A stretch of 64,000 nt of DNA. It comes from a virus. Made by a program: the position numbers and the translations under genes. How positions within the stretch are numbered: position 1 is the first letter of the stretch; each line of letters starts with the position of its first letter. The notes under the pieces were generated by a model. The model was given only the letters and a program-made list of their open reading frames with translations, searched no databases and was not told the DNA's origin. The DNA is taken from positions 54,396-118,395 of the IMG/VR virus record IMGVR_UViG_3300034683_000041. The stretch is one strand, 5' to 3'. This document shows, piece after piece, positions 33,208 to 43,046 of the stretch.

Positions 33208-34470
33208 GTGCCGTCCGAACAAAAAAGCATACCGATTGCTGAACACTCTGAAGTTGTAAGAAAGTCTCCTATTGGAACCGGAGAACTTCGTCCTGATATA
33301 TACACTGAATGGTGCGTATATAATTTCACTAAACTTCCCATATATATGGGGACATCTGCAGGAAAGATTATCGCTATTCCTGCCCAACCTGGGCATATAG
33401 AAACACAAAGAAACCCTCGTGTGGAAATTAAATCTCGTACTGCTGAAGTTTATCAGAGAAAGGTTATTGGTATACGAGAAGAAGTCACACCTGATCAAAG
33501 TTGTCATGAATGCAGTATTCCCTACAAACTTCTGAGGGATAATCCTGCGGTGTATTATCCTTCTCTTGCCCTCAGCATCTCTTACGATGCTGGTTCTGTA
33601 TTGAACCTCCATCCTTGTCTTTTTAAAGGAGACCGTGATCCTTTGGCGCATGTCAATAAAGACACGTCAACTCCAACAATGTCTCCTTTAGGTGTTCGTG
33701 CCAACGATGCAAGTGGCACAATAAAACAGTTATACATATACACAGATGGAAAATTGTTAACCGCAAAGGTTAACAACGATCCCAATCTTGCCACGTATCT
33801 AGAATTTGTTATGATCAATGAACATGGTCGAGAAATAACAAAAACTTATCCGTTACATCTGATCAGTAGTAAGGTACTGAAAGTTGAGTTTCCGGATTGG
33901 ACTTTTTATGTTTCCGATGTAAAAACCCTGGCAGCTAAAGCCGATAGAGAAATTCGTATAATCGATCAAAAGATCTATACGGAACAAGAACACAACGATC
34001 TCGTAAGAGAGGCTACAACTGAACTTAAAGAAGAACTAGCACAGACCAAACTCAAGTTGGCTGAATCTGACGAAAAATTGAAGTTAGCAGAATCTCGTGT
34101 AGACTCATATCGGCAAGATATAAAACAGATGCGAGAAATGAACCAAGATAGTCTCAAACATACCACGTCGTTACAGCTGCAAGAAATAAATCGACGTACA
34201 AATGAATTGAAACTACAAAAGGAACAAGTCAGCGCAAATTCGACAGAATTGACAGCTATAAGCAACGTTACTAAAGTGCTTCTCGTCGCAGTACCTACAA
34301 TTGTTGCTGGAGCTGTGGCGTACTACTCGTCGACCACAAAAAGTGTAATCGGTGCATGTGTTTCGGGAGCACTCACTGCTTGCAAATCTCTGGTCAAAGG
34401 TGCAGTCAACAAAGTGTGTCAAAGTGTAGGCAGTTTTATCGGTAGTTGTTTTTCAGCTATATTTGGCTGA
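33208..34470 (+). CDS. Coiled-coil protein with hydrophobic C-terminus, 420 aa
   Basis: GTG start after AAAGGAGTAA. Residues 1-250 appear globular and beta-rich with two Cys-rich spots (SCHECSIP). About 255-345 is a long coiled coil (Glu/Lys/Leu heptads). From about 350 a hydrophobic stretch (VLLVAVPTIVAGAVAYY) and a Gly/Ser/Cys-rich tail suggest membrane association or oligomerisation. Behind a TATATTAC promoter, it may be an early protein acting at the host envelope or in a phage compartment; this is inference. No family recognised. Confidence 0.6.
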   Translation: MPSEQKSIPIAEHSEVVRKSPIGTGELRPDIYTEWCVYNFTKLPIYMGTSAGKIIAIPAQPGHIETQRNPRVEIKSRTAEVYQRKVIGIREEVTPDQSCHECSIPYKLLRDNPAVYYPSLALSISYDAGSVLNLHPCLFKGDRDPLAHVNKDTSTPTMSPLGVRANDASGTIKQLYIYTDGKLLTAKVNNDPNLATYLEFVMINEHGREITKTYPLHLISSKVLKVEFPDWTFYVSDVKTLAAKADREIRIIDQKIYTEQEHNDLVREATTELKEELAQTKLKLAESDEKLKLAESRVDSYRQDIKQMREMNQDSLKHTTSLQLQEINRRTNELKLQKEQVSANSTELTAISNVTKVLLVAVPTIVAGAVAYYSSTTKSVIGACVSGALTACKSLVKGAVNKVCQSVGSFIGSCFSAIFG

Positions 34471-34496
34471 TGAACTAGTCTAAGGAGGTATGTGAT

Positions 34497-36098
34497 TTGG
34501 CACTTGATGATCTTGTTGTAGCAGCATCAGATGCTCTACCCGATTTTAATAAAGATCTACTGATCGAGTACCGGAAAAGACAAATCCATAATTGTACCAA
34601 ATTTATGGAGAAAGCATTCATTGAAGCAACTAAACACGTCGAAGGTGCAAGGTTCATCGGATCTAAAGAATTGAGTCCGGAAGAGCGTTTAAGGCTACTC
34701 AGTCGCGGAAGACATGTACCTACCATTGATATCAATAGATCAGAACTTAAGGTAGTGGAATTTACATTGGGATATGAAAATCAAATATTTCCTATTCATT
34801 TGTATCTTCCCTACCTTATAGACAATGCTATTGTTGTTAATGGAGCGAAGTATTTCGTACAATTTGCGCTCACCGACAAAGTGTTTTATCACATCCCAAA
34901 ACCGGAAGGTCTTGGGATTAAACTACTAGTAACGCATCTGCGTTTTTGGAGAAATCTACAATATACGGTTAGTGGACTCTACGGTACATACACTAACCAG
35001 ATCATCACAACAAAAATCCATCAGCGACAATATAAACCTACAAAGGAGGACATTCTTACTGCTCTTATCTTGTATCCTATCTGCTGGTACGGATGGAGAA
35101 AAACGTTAGAGATATTCGACATCAATCCGGAAGATGTCGAGTTTGTTCAGCATCCCAACAGAGAAGACAACACCTACGAATACATCTGCATTCGAGAAAA
35201 AGATAACGATAGTATTTGGATGAAAACTCGTCCAGAACTGTTATCTGAAAAAGATGCAGAATCTCGAACAAAAGCCAGAGTCATTGCGTCTATTTTGTAC
35301 GTACTGACTTATTTCGACAAATACCCGCAAACGATGTTTTCAGACAACAAAGCGCTTATTTCGTATCTCACTGATGATCCAGACAATGTGGTCTGGAAAG
35401 TCATTTTAGGAAAATCGATTTATGGAATCGACGAGAACGAAAGAAAAGCTATAGGATACTCTGAACATCATCTAAGTAGCATGACCACTTATCTGGATGC
35501 GACTACTAAAGTCAATCTGGAAGCTTCTGGAGTTTATGTCAATGATGTGATGGAACTTATAGTGTACATCTTCAAAAACATAGACTCGCATGTGGTTAAA
35601 CGGACACCGTCGGATCTTAGCAATAAACGTATCAACATGATAGATCTGTTGCTTGGATCAGTTGTACAAAAGTTATTTCGCAGAGTATTTAACTACACTA
35701 ACCACAAAAGTGGTATAACTGGAGATGCATCAAAAATCTTCAGACTTCCCATCAAATCCTTCACTGCACTCAACAAATCCGGTGCAATTTTGGCAATCAA
35801 TCCGTCTACGTACAATGACAACGCATTGATAAGTGTTCTTGCAGGAAAGAAACGGACTACTCATTCCTCAGGAACAATTTCACGTAAACAGGGAGTCAAT
35901 ATCCAATCGACAGATCACAGGTACCATCCTACGTGGTCAGTTGTGGAATCGGCGACATCTATCAGCATCCAGCATCCGGATATCTCAGGAGATATCAATG
36001 CTCTTGCTTGCCAGATCGATGATGCTGGTAATATAGTTATCCCTGATTTTGCACAGGCATTCATATCCGATATGATGGATCTGATTGTCACTTCATAA
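34497..36098 (+). CDS. RNA polymerase beta-subunit N-terminal fragment-like protein, 533 aa
   Basis: TTG start eight bases after AAGGAGG. PYLIDNAIVVNGAKYFVQFALTDKVFY (residues about 102-128) fits the beta region '[24 protein letters not shown]'. Near the C-terminus, HRYHPTWSVVESATSISIQHPDISGDINALACQID fits '[32 protein letters not shown]'. This is how phiKZ-type phages carry the N-terminal half of beta as a separate protein. The catalytic C-terminal half is not in this gene; the last part may be the product at 31023. It is placed four genes from that fragment. Confidence 0.7.
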   Translation: MALDDLVVAASDALPDFNKDLLIEYRKRQIHNCTKFMEKAFIEATKHVEGARFIGSKELSPEERLRLLSRGRHVPTIDINRSELKVVEFTLGYENQIFPIHLYLPYLIDNAIVVNGAKYFVQFALTDKVFYHIPKPEGLGIKLLVTHLRFWRNLQYTVSGLYGTYTNQIITTKIHQRQYKPTKEDILTALILYPICWYGWRKTLEIFDINPEDVEFVQHPNREDNTYEYICIREKDNDSIWMKTRPELLSEKDAESRTKARVIASILYVLTYFDKYPQTMFSDNKALISYLTDDPDNVVWKVILGKSIYGIDENERKAIGYSEHHLSSMTTYLDATTKVNLEASGVYVNDVMELIVYIFKNIDSHVVKRTPSDLSNKRINMIDLLLGSVVQKLFRRVFNYTNHKSGITGDASKIFRLPIKSFTALNKSGAILAINPSTYNDNALISVLAGKKRTTHSSGTISRKQGVNIQSTDHRYHPTWSVVESATSISIQHPDISGDINALACQIDDAGNIVIPDFAQAFISDMMDLIVTS

Positions 36099-36125
36099 AG
36101 CACTCAACCTACAATAAGGATAGTT

Positions 36126-37673
36126 ATGTCAAGGTTTTTATCTGACCCTCAGGTCGAACGACTGTATACTGAAGTAGCTACCGACGCTCTGAGTCAAATC
36201 GATTCTGATTATACGTTGGATGACCGAGAATATCGGCACGTAAAAGATGTTGTCTTTCGGAATCCGGATTTCATAGATACTGTCATCAAGAAATCAGTGG
36301 ATCACAATCGACGAATTCAGAGCCAAGATCTGTTCGATGCTATCATAGACGAACTTGAGTACTCGGTTCTGGATGTCGATCCTAGACGGGATGATCGCCG
36401 GGCAGGATATTCTCGATCAAGACGAGATCCGTATGACGATCGTGGGTATTACAACCAAGATTATCGGAGCACTCGTGGACGTCGTGATGAAAGAGGCGGA
36501 AACAATACACGTGGGATTTATAGTAGACATCAAAAATCTGCTCCTGAAAGACCTGAAAGAGAATCCAAAAAAGAACGTTCTCGCAATACCGCATCAAGAG
36601 CAACGTCCCCTAGTTTTGTATTCATGAAGGACAATCAGGGATTGACGACTGAAACTCAGTCGAAAAATCACCCCACAGAATCTTCGTCTGCCGCAGAGCT
36701 GTCGGTGTTCCAAACCGTAGCCACTACCAAAGGACAAGTGGATGTATCAAAAGTGGATATTGAATACCTTATTCATTCTAAAGATCAGGCATTCAATATC
36801 ATCGAAAAACATCTTCCTCAGGTACTAGTGGCACCTAAAAGTTTGGTCATCAGCAGTTATCAGCAGTTAAACTGGATCCGTTTAGAATCTGCATGCGCTA
36901 CATCTCTCAAGTCAAGAATGGCTTCGCTGATAACTAAGTTGGAAAGTTGTTCTACATTTTCGACATTCTTAAGAACCATTGTTCCCATCTTCTCGACACT
37001 GCCGTCTTCGCGATACACCGAGTGGATTCGAAACAGATTCAATGAGATGCTTGGAAAGTATTACATCAGTCCGGAAAATCCCAATTGTTTCCCGGTTATA
37101 GGAGACTGGAAAAGTTTTACTATCTTGGAAGATAAAAACACTCCGGAATTGCGAACGATCAACGAAACCATTCGAGATTTCGATACATTCGTCCAAGAAT
37201 TATATCTTGGATTACTGGATACGTTTTTCTGGGATACAAATGATGACGGAACAAAAGTTTCGCGCATCATCGATATAGAACAGCATCTTCCTACGGTATG
37301 TGCTGCTCCTGGATTGGACGTAGTAAATGACAACGGGCCGATCGTCAATTCACTCACTAAGAGTGATGCGAAAGAGCAAATAACAAAAGCATTTCAAGAC
37401 AAATATCTGTTCTTTACTACCAAACAGACATCTATATTTGTTAAAGGTAAAGCTAAAGATATTCTTCCTGCAAATGCAGTATCCATCTTGCCGGGATGCG
37501 GTAGTGTACCGGAACATCTCGCATTCGAAACTATAAGTCAAGCAATGATTGATCAATGCTTAGCGACCCGTACTGGACTGCCGAACGTAGATCTGTATTT
37601 TACCGAAGATCTGCATACCAAGTATGCTTTCAGTTCTACAACTGAAGGCATCACTGTGGTGAAGAAAGTATAA
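36126..37673 (+). CDS. Hypothetical protein with disordered Arg/Asp/Tyr-rich segment, 515 aa
   Basis: ATG after ATAAGGATAGTT, 27 bases downstream of the RNAP fragment. Residues of about 80-165 are an Arg/Asp/Tyr/Gly-rich low-complexity stretch (DDRRAGYSRSRRDPYDDRG) that could phase-separate or bind nucleic acid. The C-terminal 330 residues appear folded (alpha/beta). Its length (515) is close to that of the fifth subunit of phiKZ's non-virion RNAP as I recall it, but no sequence similarity could be established, so that idea is speculative. A terminator follows. Confidence 0.65.
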   Translation: MSRFLSDPQVERLYTEVATDALSQIDSDYTLDDREYRHVKDVVFRNPDFIDTVIKKSVDHNRRIQSQDLFDAIIDELEYSVLDVDPRRDDRRAGYSRSRRDPYDDRGYYNQDYRSTRGRRDERGGNNTRGIYSRHQKSAPERPERESKKERSRNTASRATSPSFVFMKDNQGLTTETQSKNHPTESSSAAELSVFQTVATTKGQVDVSKVDIEYLIHSKDQAFNIIEKHLPQVLVAPKSLVISSYQQLNWIRLESACATSLKSRMASLITKLESCSTFSTFLRTIVPIFSTLPSSRYTEWIRNRFNEMLGKYYISPENPNCFPVIGDWKSFTILEDKNTPELRTINETIRDFDTFVQELYLGLLDTFFWDTNDDGTKVSRIIDIEQHLPTVCAAPGLDVVNDNGPIVNSLTKSDAKEQITKAFQDKYLFFTTKQTSIFVKGKAKDILPANAVSILPGCGSVPEHLAFETISQAMIDQCLATRTGLPNVDLYFTEDLHTKYAFSSTTEGITVVKKV

Positions 37674-37680
37674 TTACCAT

Positions 37681-37712
37681 ATAGACTGGGTACTTCATTG
37701 TACCCAGTCTAT
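37681..37712 (+). terminator. Hairpin terminator
   Basis: Thirteen-base-pair stem (37681-37693 with 37700-37712); the gap to 37832 holds no gene, only the ligase leader. Confidence 0.75.
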
Positions 37713-37832
37713 ACTTAAAAAAACTTTGTTTTTCCAGGAGAACGTTATCGTAAATATTTGTTACGGATTAATTACTTGAACAAGGTACTTGTGACAGCTA
37801 TTGACGTATAGTTATCTTAAACTGGAGACCAT

Positions 37833-39932
37833 ATGGACCAAGACCCAAAATACACGTTGTGGAGAACCCTTTCATTAATCATTTCCACAGCAGACAACGC
37901 GTATTACGTTCGTAATGATCCTATCATGGACGATGCGCAGTACGATAAACTACGAATACGATGTGCTAAGCTTGAAAAAGAACTAGGAATCACAGAAGAA
38001 AATTCCGTCCTAAGCTCTATTCCTGGAAGCAGAGGGTCTGGACCAACTCGAGTGCACCCGATGCTAAGTTTGGCAAATATATTCACAAAAGAAGAGCTAG
38101 AAAAATATTTACAAAGTCTTGCTAAAACTGGAATAGATATCGACAAGATCTGGTTTTATCTTGATCAGAAACTCGATGGAGTTTCTCTTGAACTTACTTA
38201 TTCAAGAGATGCTTTAGAATCAGAACACGTACTAACTAGTGCAACAACTAGAGGAGATGGACACGTAGGAAATGAAGTGCACGATAACGTGGCATTTACC
38301 ACACAAGTTCCATTAAATATACCTTCCACATACCGCACAGTTCCTATTCTATCGAACATAGTAGTTCGTGGGGAAGTTGTAGTTGATTACGTAGATTTTA
38401 ATCGAATAAATGTGGCAAGAGAACGTCTTGGACAAAAACCTTTTGTTTCTCCAAGACATGCAGCAGGATCATTAGTGGTCAATTCTAAACAATTGTCCGA
38501 CTATAAAGATATACGAAAATCGAACCCAAACTGGAAACCGTGTAAGTTCTATGCTTACGGGGTAGACGATCATTCCGCGAATAATCGTTACGGTATCAGG
38601 AATTACGTAGAACTAGTAGAATTCCTTAAAATCCTCGGATTTTGTACCATCCCGGGAATACTTGTAAGGCGTGATGCTATCTGGAAAACACACGAAAACC
38701 AGATGCATCAAAGACATTCCCAGGCGTATGCTTTGGATGGTACGGTGGTAAAGGTAATTGACTTTGGAGTATATGAGCAACTCGGAGTCACTAGTCATCA
38801 TCCTAACTATGCTCGAGCTATCAAATTCCTCTCCGAGAAAGCAACGACAAAAGTACAGTCAGTTGTCTTTCAAATCGGTCGGACAGGCAGAATCACTCCG
38901 GTTGTAGAAGTATCTCCGATTACGTGTGGTGGAGTTGTTATCTCCAGAACCACACTACACAACGTGGAATATCTCAAAAAGTTAGACCTGCACTATGGAG
39001 ACATCATCACCCTCAAGAGAGCAGGAGACGTTATTCCACAGATTGTGTCAGTAGATATTTCTCTACGGAAAGAGGATGCCAAAAAGATCGACATACCGAC
39101 CAAGTGCCCGGTATGCGGAGCAACTCTCGACAACAGAGGAAAACAAATGCTTTGTCCGAACAAAAAGTGTTCGGGTCAACATCTAGCCCTTTTAACTGCA
39201 GCTACTTCTAGAAGCGGGTTGCATTTGGAAGGTTTTGGGGAACAATTGCTTTCCCGGTTATACGATCAAGGATTCCTTGATCATGTTCTCGATCTCTTTT
39301 CGCTAACTGCAGATCAGCTTCAACGAGTTGGTGTAAGTGCAGAGTATGCGGATACCCTGATATCTAGGATCAAAACAAAACTCAACAAATTGCAGCTGTT
39401 TGAACTTTTGTCTATCCTAGGCATCTCCAATCTAAGTCGACATACTGCACAAAAACTTTGCCAAAACTTCCCGACCTTGACAGAGTTATATAGTGCAACT
39501 TGCGACGAATTGATGCAGATAAACGGCATCGGTAAACTTACGACGAAAGCTTTGTATACTTACTTACGACAAATAGATCTAAGAAACGAATTATCTTCAA
39601 GAGGTATCGCTTTGTACAGATCAACCCCTCAGGATTGCGACTCACAACTTTCCCATTGGAAGGTTTGTATTACAGGGACTTTTAAAATTCCTCGCAGAGA
39701 ACTAGAACAACGACTGATATCCCATGGTGCAACGATCGTAAATTCGGTATCTTCCCGAACAACGCATCTACTGAAAGGAGAAAACTATGGAGAAACTAAG
39801 GTGGACCTAGCCATCGAGAAAAGTATACCTATATTAGATCAAAGCGATCTGGATAGGATTCTTTTCGATTTCTCTACTTCGACTTCCTGTGAGCAAACAG
39901 GGGATTCCCTGGAACATATATCTTTGGAATAG
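37833..39932 (+). CDS. ligA: NAD-dependent DNA ligase, 699 aa
   Basis: Seals nicks in phage DNA using NAD+. Full domain set visible: the Ia domain with YYVRNDPIMDDAQYDKL (residues 24-40), the adenylation motif DQKLDG with nucleophile Lys113, and a PFVSPRHAAGSLV motif. A four-Cys zinc finger follows (CPVCGATLDNRGKQMLCPNKKC, written here only as CPVC...CPNKKC), then helix-hairpin-helix repeats (INGIGKLTTKAL), and a C-terminal BRCT domain (HWKVCITGTF ... SRTTHLLKGE) from about residue 615. Length is typical of LigA. ATG after CTGGAGACC. It is cotranscribed with nothing downstream; a UUCG terminator follows. Confidence 0.95.
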   Translation: MDQDPKYTLWRTLSLIISTADNAYYVRNDPIMDDAQYDKLRIRCAKLEKELGITEENSVLSSIPGSRGSGPTRVHPMLSLANIFTKEELEKYLQSLAKTGIDIDKIWFYLDQKLDGVSLELTYSRDALESEHVLTSATTRGDGHVGNEVHDNVAFTTQVPLNIPSTYRTVPILSNIVVRGEVVVDYVDFNRINVARERLGQKPFVSPRHAAGSLVVNSKQLSDYKDIRKSNPNWKPCKFYAYGVDDHSANNRYGIRNYVELVEFLKILGFCTIPGILVRRDAIWKTHENQMHQRHSQAYALDGTVVKVIDFGVYEQLGVTSHHPNYARAIKFLSEKATTKVQSVVFQIGRTGRITPVVEVSPITCGGVVISRTTLHNVEYLKKLDLHYGDIITLKRAGDVIPQIVSVDISLRKEDAKKIDIPTKCPVCGATLDNRGKQMLCPNKKCSGQHLALLTAATSRSGLHLEGFGEQLLSRLYDQGFLDHVLDLFSLTADQLQRVGVSAEYADTLISRIKTKLNKLQLFELLSILGISNLSRHTAQKLCQNFPTLTELYSATCDELMQINGIGKLTTKALYTYLRQIDLRNELSSRGIALYRSTPQDCDSQLSHWKVCITGTFKIPRRELEQRLISHGATIVNSVSSRTTHLLKGENYGETKVDLAIEKSIPILDQSDLDRILFDFSTSTSCEQTGDSLEHISLE

Positions 39933-39960
39933 GTATGAGGGCCTTCGGGCCCTCATACCT
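39931..39960. terminator. Bidirectional terminator with UUCG tetraloop
   Basis: Thirteen-base-pair stem closing a C(TTCG)G loop, followed by CATCTTTTTG; it lies between convergent genes. Confidence 0.85.
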
Positions 39961-39976
39961 GCATCTTTTTGTTTGT

Positions 39977-40819
39977 TTAAATGTTTTCAGCTTTAATCAA
40001 TGTACCTTCTCCGAGAAAATATTTCCTGTCAAGTACAGATTGTGCAGATGTTACTGCCATACCTGTATTACAAATCTTGTAATTGAGCTGAGCATAGATA
40101 GCTTCTTTTGCGTTGAATGTTATATTGTCTGCATCGTACATCTGAACGATTTCGTCATTACCAGAATAAAGTCCCCATTCGGAGATCTTTGCATATCGCA
40201 TATCCCCATTGTACAGGACGTTTATAGCTTCCATAACTTCATATCCTCTAACAGGAAGAAGTATTTTAGTTCCGACTACAATCTTAGAATTGTGTCCGGA
40301 TTGTTCTCCGGAAGTCGACGGTACTGGGGGAGTGGGAGTCAGGTCGGATGCTGAGAAGATGTAAGGTTCTTGTTCTTGAGTTTCAGGATTGATTCTCAAG
40401 ATTTGGACCTGAGTATCGAGCATGGTTATTTTTTTCAAATAATAACAATAGTACGGTTCGTTGTTGATAGTTTTACGTACACGCAAGCGATATTGTGTTC
40501 TCTCAGCTTCTGTGAGGTCTTCTGAGACAGGTACTACACGGAAAGGAATTTGTTCATAAAGTCCATGTTCTCTATTCCGAGGGATATGAGGATTTGCTAA
40601 TATGCCATCGTCAGCATTTTTGAACCCTCGGATACCTATTCCAAAATACTGGATAACAGGACGAGTACTAGGAACTTTTTCATGGAACACCTGATGTGCG
40701 AAGTTCAATGTTGTATTTTGGTGAAAAGCATATTCCATAGGTAATCTTGCGTAAATATCACCAATAGCACAAAGATCAGTTTTGACGATGTGCTCGGCAA
40801 ATTGTAAAGCTTCAGACAT
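39977..40819 (-). CDS. Probable virion protein, 280 aa
   Basis: The leftward gene directly abuts the 3' end of the larger gene at 40820-43024 (stop and start are adjacent), so the two are coupled. Beta-rich with a short Pro/Thr linker (TPTPPVPSTSG) near residues 165-178. No enzyme motif. The pairing with a large structural-looking protein and the divergent portal-like gene suggests a head or baseplate component; unproven. Confidence 0.55.
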   Translation of the reverse strand: MSEALQFAEHIVKTDLCAIGDIYARLPMEYAFHQNTTLNFAHQVFHEKVPSTRPVIQYFGIGIRGFKNADDGILANPHIPRNREHGLYEQIPFRVVPVSEDLTEAERTQYRLRVRKTINNEPYYCYYLKKITMLDTQVQILRINPETQEQEPYIFSASDLTPTPPVPSTSGEQSGHNSKIVVGTKILLPVRGYEVMEAINVLYNGDMRYAKISEWGLYSGNDEIVQMYDADNITFNAKEAIYAQLNYKICNTGMAVTSAQSVLDRKYFLGEGTLIKAENI

Positions 40820-43024
40820 TTACATTTCCTCCGAAATATTTTGAAGATTAGATCCAACATGGATCGAAAGTAACGTTTCAATGTGTGATTCAAGTTTTTG
40901 TGGGGTTATTCCTACGTTAAGACTATCTAAAGTATCGGCAGAATCATTTACAAGATTAGGAGTTAACCTTACTGTAATGTCCGTCAAATCAGAACTCATT
41001 ACATATCCATCAGCGATATAAATACCGTCCAAATCGGATAAATGTGCAAGATCTGAAAACTGATCGTTACTTGCAGAAATACTGAGTTTAGGGATATCTA
41101 ATCTGTTATCGGATGAGATATCGTCTGCTACTCTACCTATAGTCAAAGGATCACTAATCAAGAAACTCAGCGTATCTCTTTGTGTTTCTAAAAAGGTTAA
41201 TCTATAACTGCACAATCTAATGAATAGATTTTTTAATCCATCGTATATACGTAATCTACTCGGATCGTGTGCAGTGTATTTGAAGAATATCGGATGAGTT
41301 ACAGGAACTGCATTTGTTAAAACTTTATGACAAAGTTCTTTGAACATTTCCTGATCATTTCCAAGATTCTCGTATGCTCGGATTATCGTTTCAATATCTG
41401 GTTTAGATGCTATCCATGAACTGTAGTTCGGTTTATCTGTCAGATTCAAATCTACCATTTCTCTAACTGTCAGATAATCAAAAAACTTATTCATAGCATC
41501 GTGATAGATAAGATTACCACACTGACGTAATCGTTCTTGTTGTACAACTAAGATTTCAAACTGTGCAGCTACATGATCGACAAATTCTTCCTTAGTAAAA
41601 CTTGTACGGTCTGTCCACAATATCTCATCCAAAGTAGTTTGTACATCAACCACAGTTGTCATGAGATAATCCGTACCCATGAAGGATATCCACTTAGGGA
41701 GTTCGTAATCTTTCGGACGTTGTGATTTGTATACTAAAGATACAGGGTATTTTGTAGGGATAGTTTCGATTACTTCTCCGAATTCTCTATAGTGAGCATA
41801 ATGAAAAAGTAAAAGAGCATCGTCTAACGAAAGATCAATTTCCATGTTGATATTTTCGTCAGTATATTTGACTCGGTAGTTCAACAGATGTTTTGATTTT
41901 CTAAACACTACGTTTTGAAGCAAGAACTCCATGAGTAAATGTTGGTATTCTGTATGAAGTACAGTCTTTTCTAATTCCATTAACCTGGTAGGGATAATGT
42001 TAAGTGAAGTATTTCCGAATTTTTCAGTGATATCGTCGGATATGCGAGGAGTAAGATCAGGAAAATATCCTTCCGATTTTACTCTATTTAGAACATGATC
42101 CATAGTTTCATATTTTGATTCATCTATGGATTCGAATGTTCCAGCATTCACAACACTATCTGAGAGTACTTCTGGTATCAATACACAATCTTCTGAACCG
42201 TCATCTGTTTGTTCAAGGATCGTTTTAGCAACAAGTTTAACCTGCAATCCTTTAAGTAGATTGTCAGCTAATATTTCTAAGTTGCTACGTTTTCCCCTAT
42301 TCTGTAAAATGTATCCCATGTTACGATACAAGAACAGCGCTTGTGTTTCTGTGAGAATGTCACGGTAGTCTCCGATACCTTTAGAGAACAAATATTCCCA
42401 TATGTGATACGGATGAACATTGGAAGTTCTTATATTTTTAACTCTCTGTGTCAGTATAGCCTGATAAAGATATCCGAATAACATACCGTAGAATGTAGTA
42501 GGATATAAATTTTCTTGACTATAGTCTGCAATATACCAGCGCATATGGATATATTCAAGAGTACTATCTACGATGTGTCGTATAGATTCTCGTTCATTTG
42601 TTCTTAAAATATTGTAATCTGCTTTAAGTACGGTAAAGTTTGGTGCATTGATAGCCGTATCTATATCCTGAACTGGATAGACTATATTTTTTATAAGGTT
42701 AGTCTGTTCCGGGTATCGTTGGATAAGCGTTTCGTATTCTGCTGATCCAACTTGAAAGTTTGCAAATGTTTTAGGATGGGTTGTTCTCAATTCCGGACAA
42801 AACAATACTTCAGAACCATCTTCAACAGAAACAGTATACATTGGAGTATCTAGTACTGAATATTTTCCACAGAGGTTTTGATAGTATGGATTGTCCTTGT
42901 CATCATCAATGAGGATATTGCGTTCCTGCATAAGTCTTGTTTTATAAACTTCTGCAAACAAATCAAATTTGATACTCAAAGTCTGTAGAAATCTTAAAAT
43001 TTCTAATTCGTAATGTTTATACAT
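40820..43024 (-). CDS. Large probable virion protein, 734 aa
   Basis: Long soluble helical and beta protein without catalytic motifs, transmembrane segments or signal. Many Tyr and Leu residues, and acidic. It starts at 43024, only 22 bases from the divergent portal-like gene; its SD (CTGGAG) overlaps the neighbour's SD on the other strand. Size and gene context suggest a baseplate or other tail structural protein. I do not recognise a family. Confidence 0.55.
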   Translation of the reverse strand: MYKHYELEILRFLQTLSIKFDLFAEVYKTRLMQERNILIDDDKDNPYYQNLCGKYSVLDTPMYTVSVEDGSEVLFCPELRTTHPKTFANFQVGSAEYETLIQRYPEQTNLIKNIVYPVQDIDTAINAPNFTVLKADYNILRTNERESIRHIVDSTLEYIHMRWYIADYSQENLYPTTFYGMLFGYLYQAILTQRVKNIRTSNVHPYHIWEYLFSKGIGDYRDILTETQALFLYRNMGYILQNRGKRSNLEILADNLLKGLQVKLVAKTILEQTDDGSEDCVLIPEVLSDSVVNAGTFESIDESKYETMDHVLNRVKSEGYFPDLTPRISDDITEKFGNTSLNIIPTRLMELEKTVLHTEYQHLLMEFLLQNVVFRKSKHLLNYRVKYTDENINMEIDLSLDDALLLFHYAHYREFGEVIETIPTKYPVSLVYKSQRPKDYELPKWISFMGTDYLMTTVVDVQTTLDEILWTDRTSFTKEEFVDHVAAQFEILVVQQERLRQCGNLIYHDAMNKFFDYLTVREMVDLNLTDKPNYSSWIASKPDIETIIRAYENLGNDQEMFKELCHKVLTNAVPVTHPIFFKYTAHDPSRLRIYDGLKNLFIRLCSYRLTFLETQRDTLSFLISDPLTIGRVADDISSDNRLDIPKLSISASNDQFSDLAHLSDLDGIYIADGYVMSSDLTDITVRLTPNLVNDSADTLDSLNVGITPQKLESHIETLLSIHVGSNLQNISEEM

Positions 43025-43046
43025 TTAATTTCTCCAGGAGACTGAG
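43025..43046. promoter_or_regulatory. Palindromic shared ribosome binding site between divergent genes
   Basis: TCTCCAGGAGA (about 43030-43040) is a near-palindrome that provides GGAG on both strands for the starts at 43024 (-) and 43047 (+). The 22-base gap leaves no room for promoters. Confidence 0.6.
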
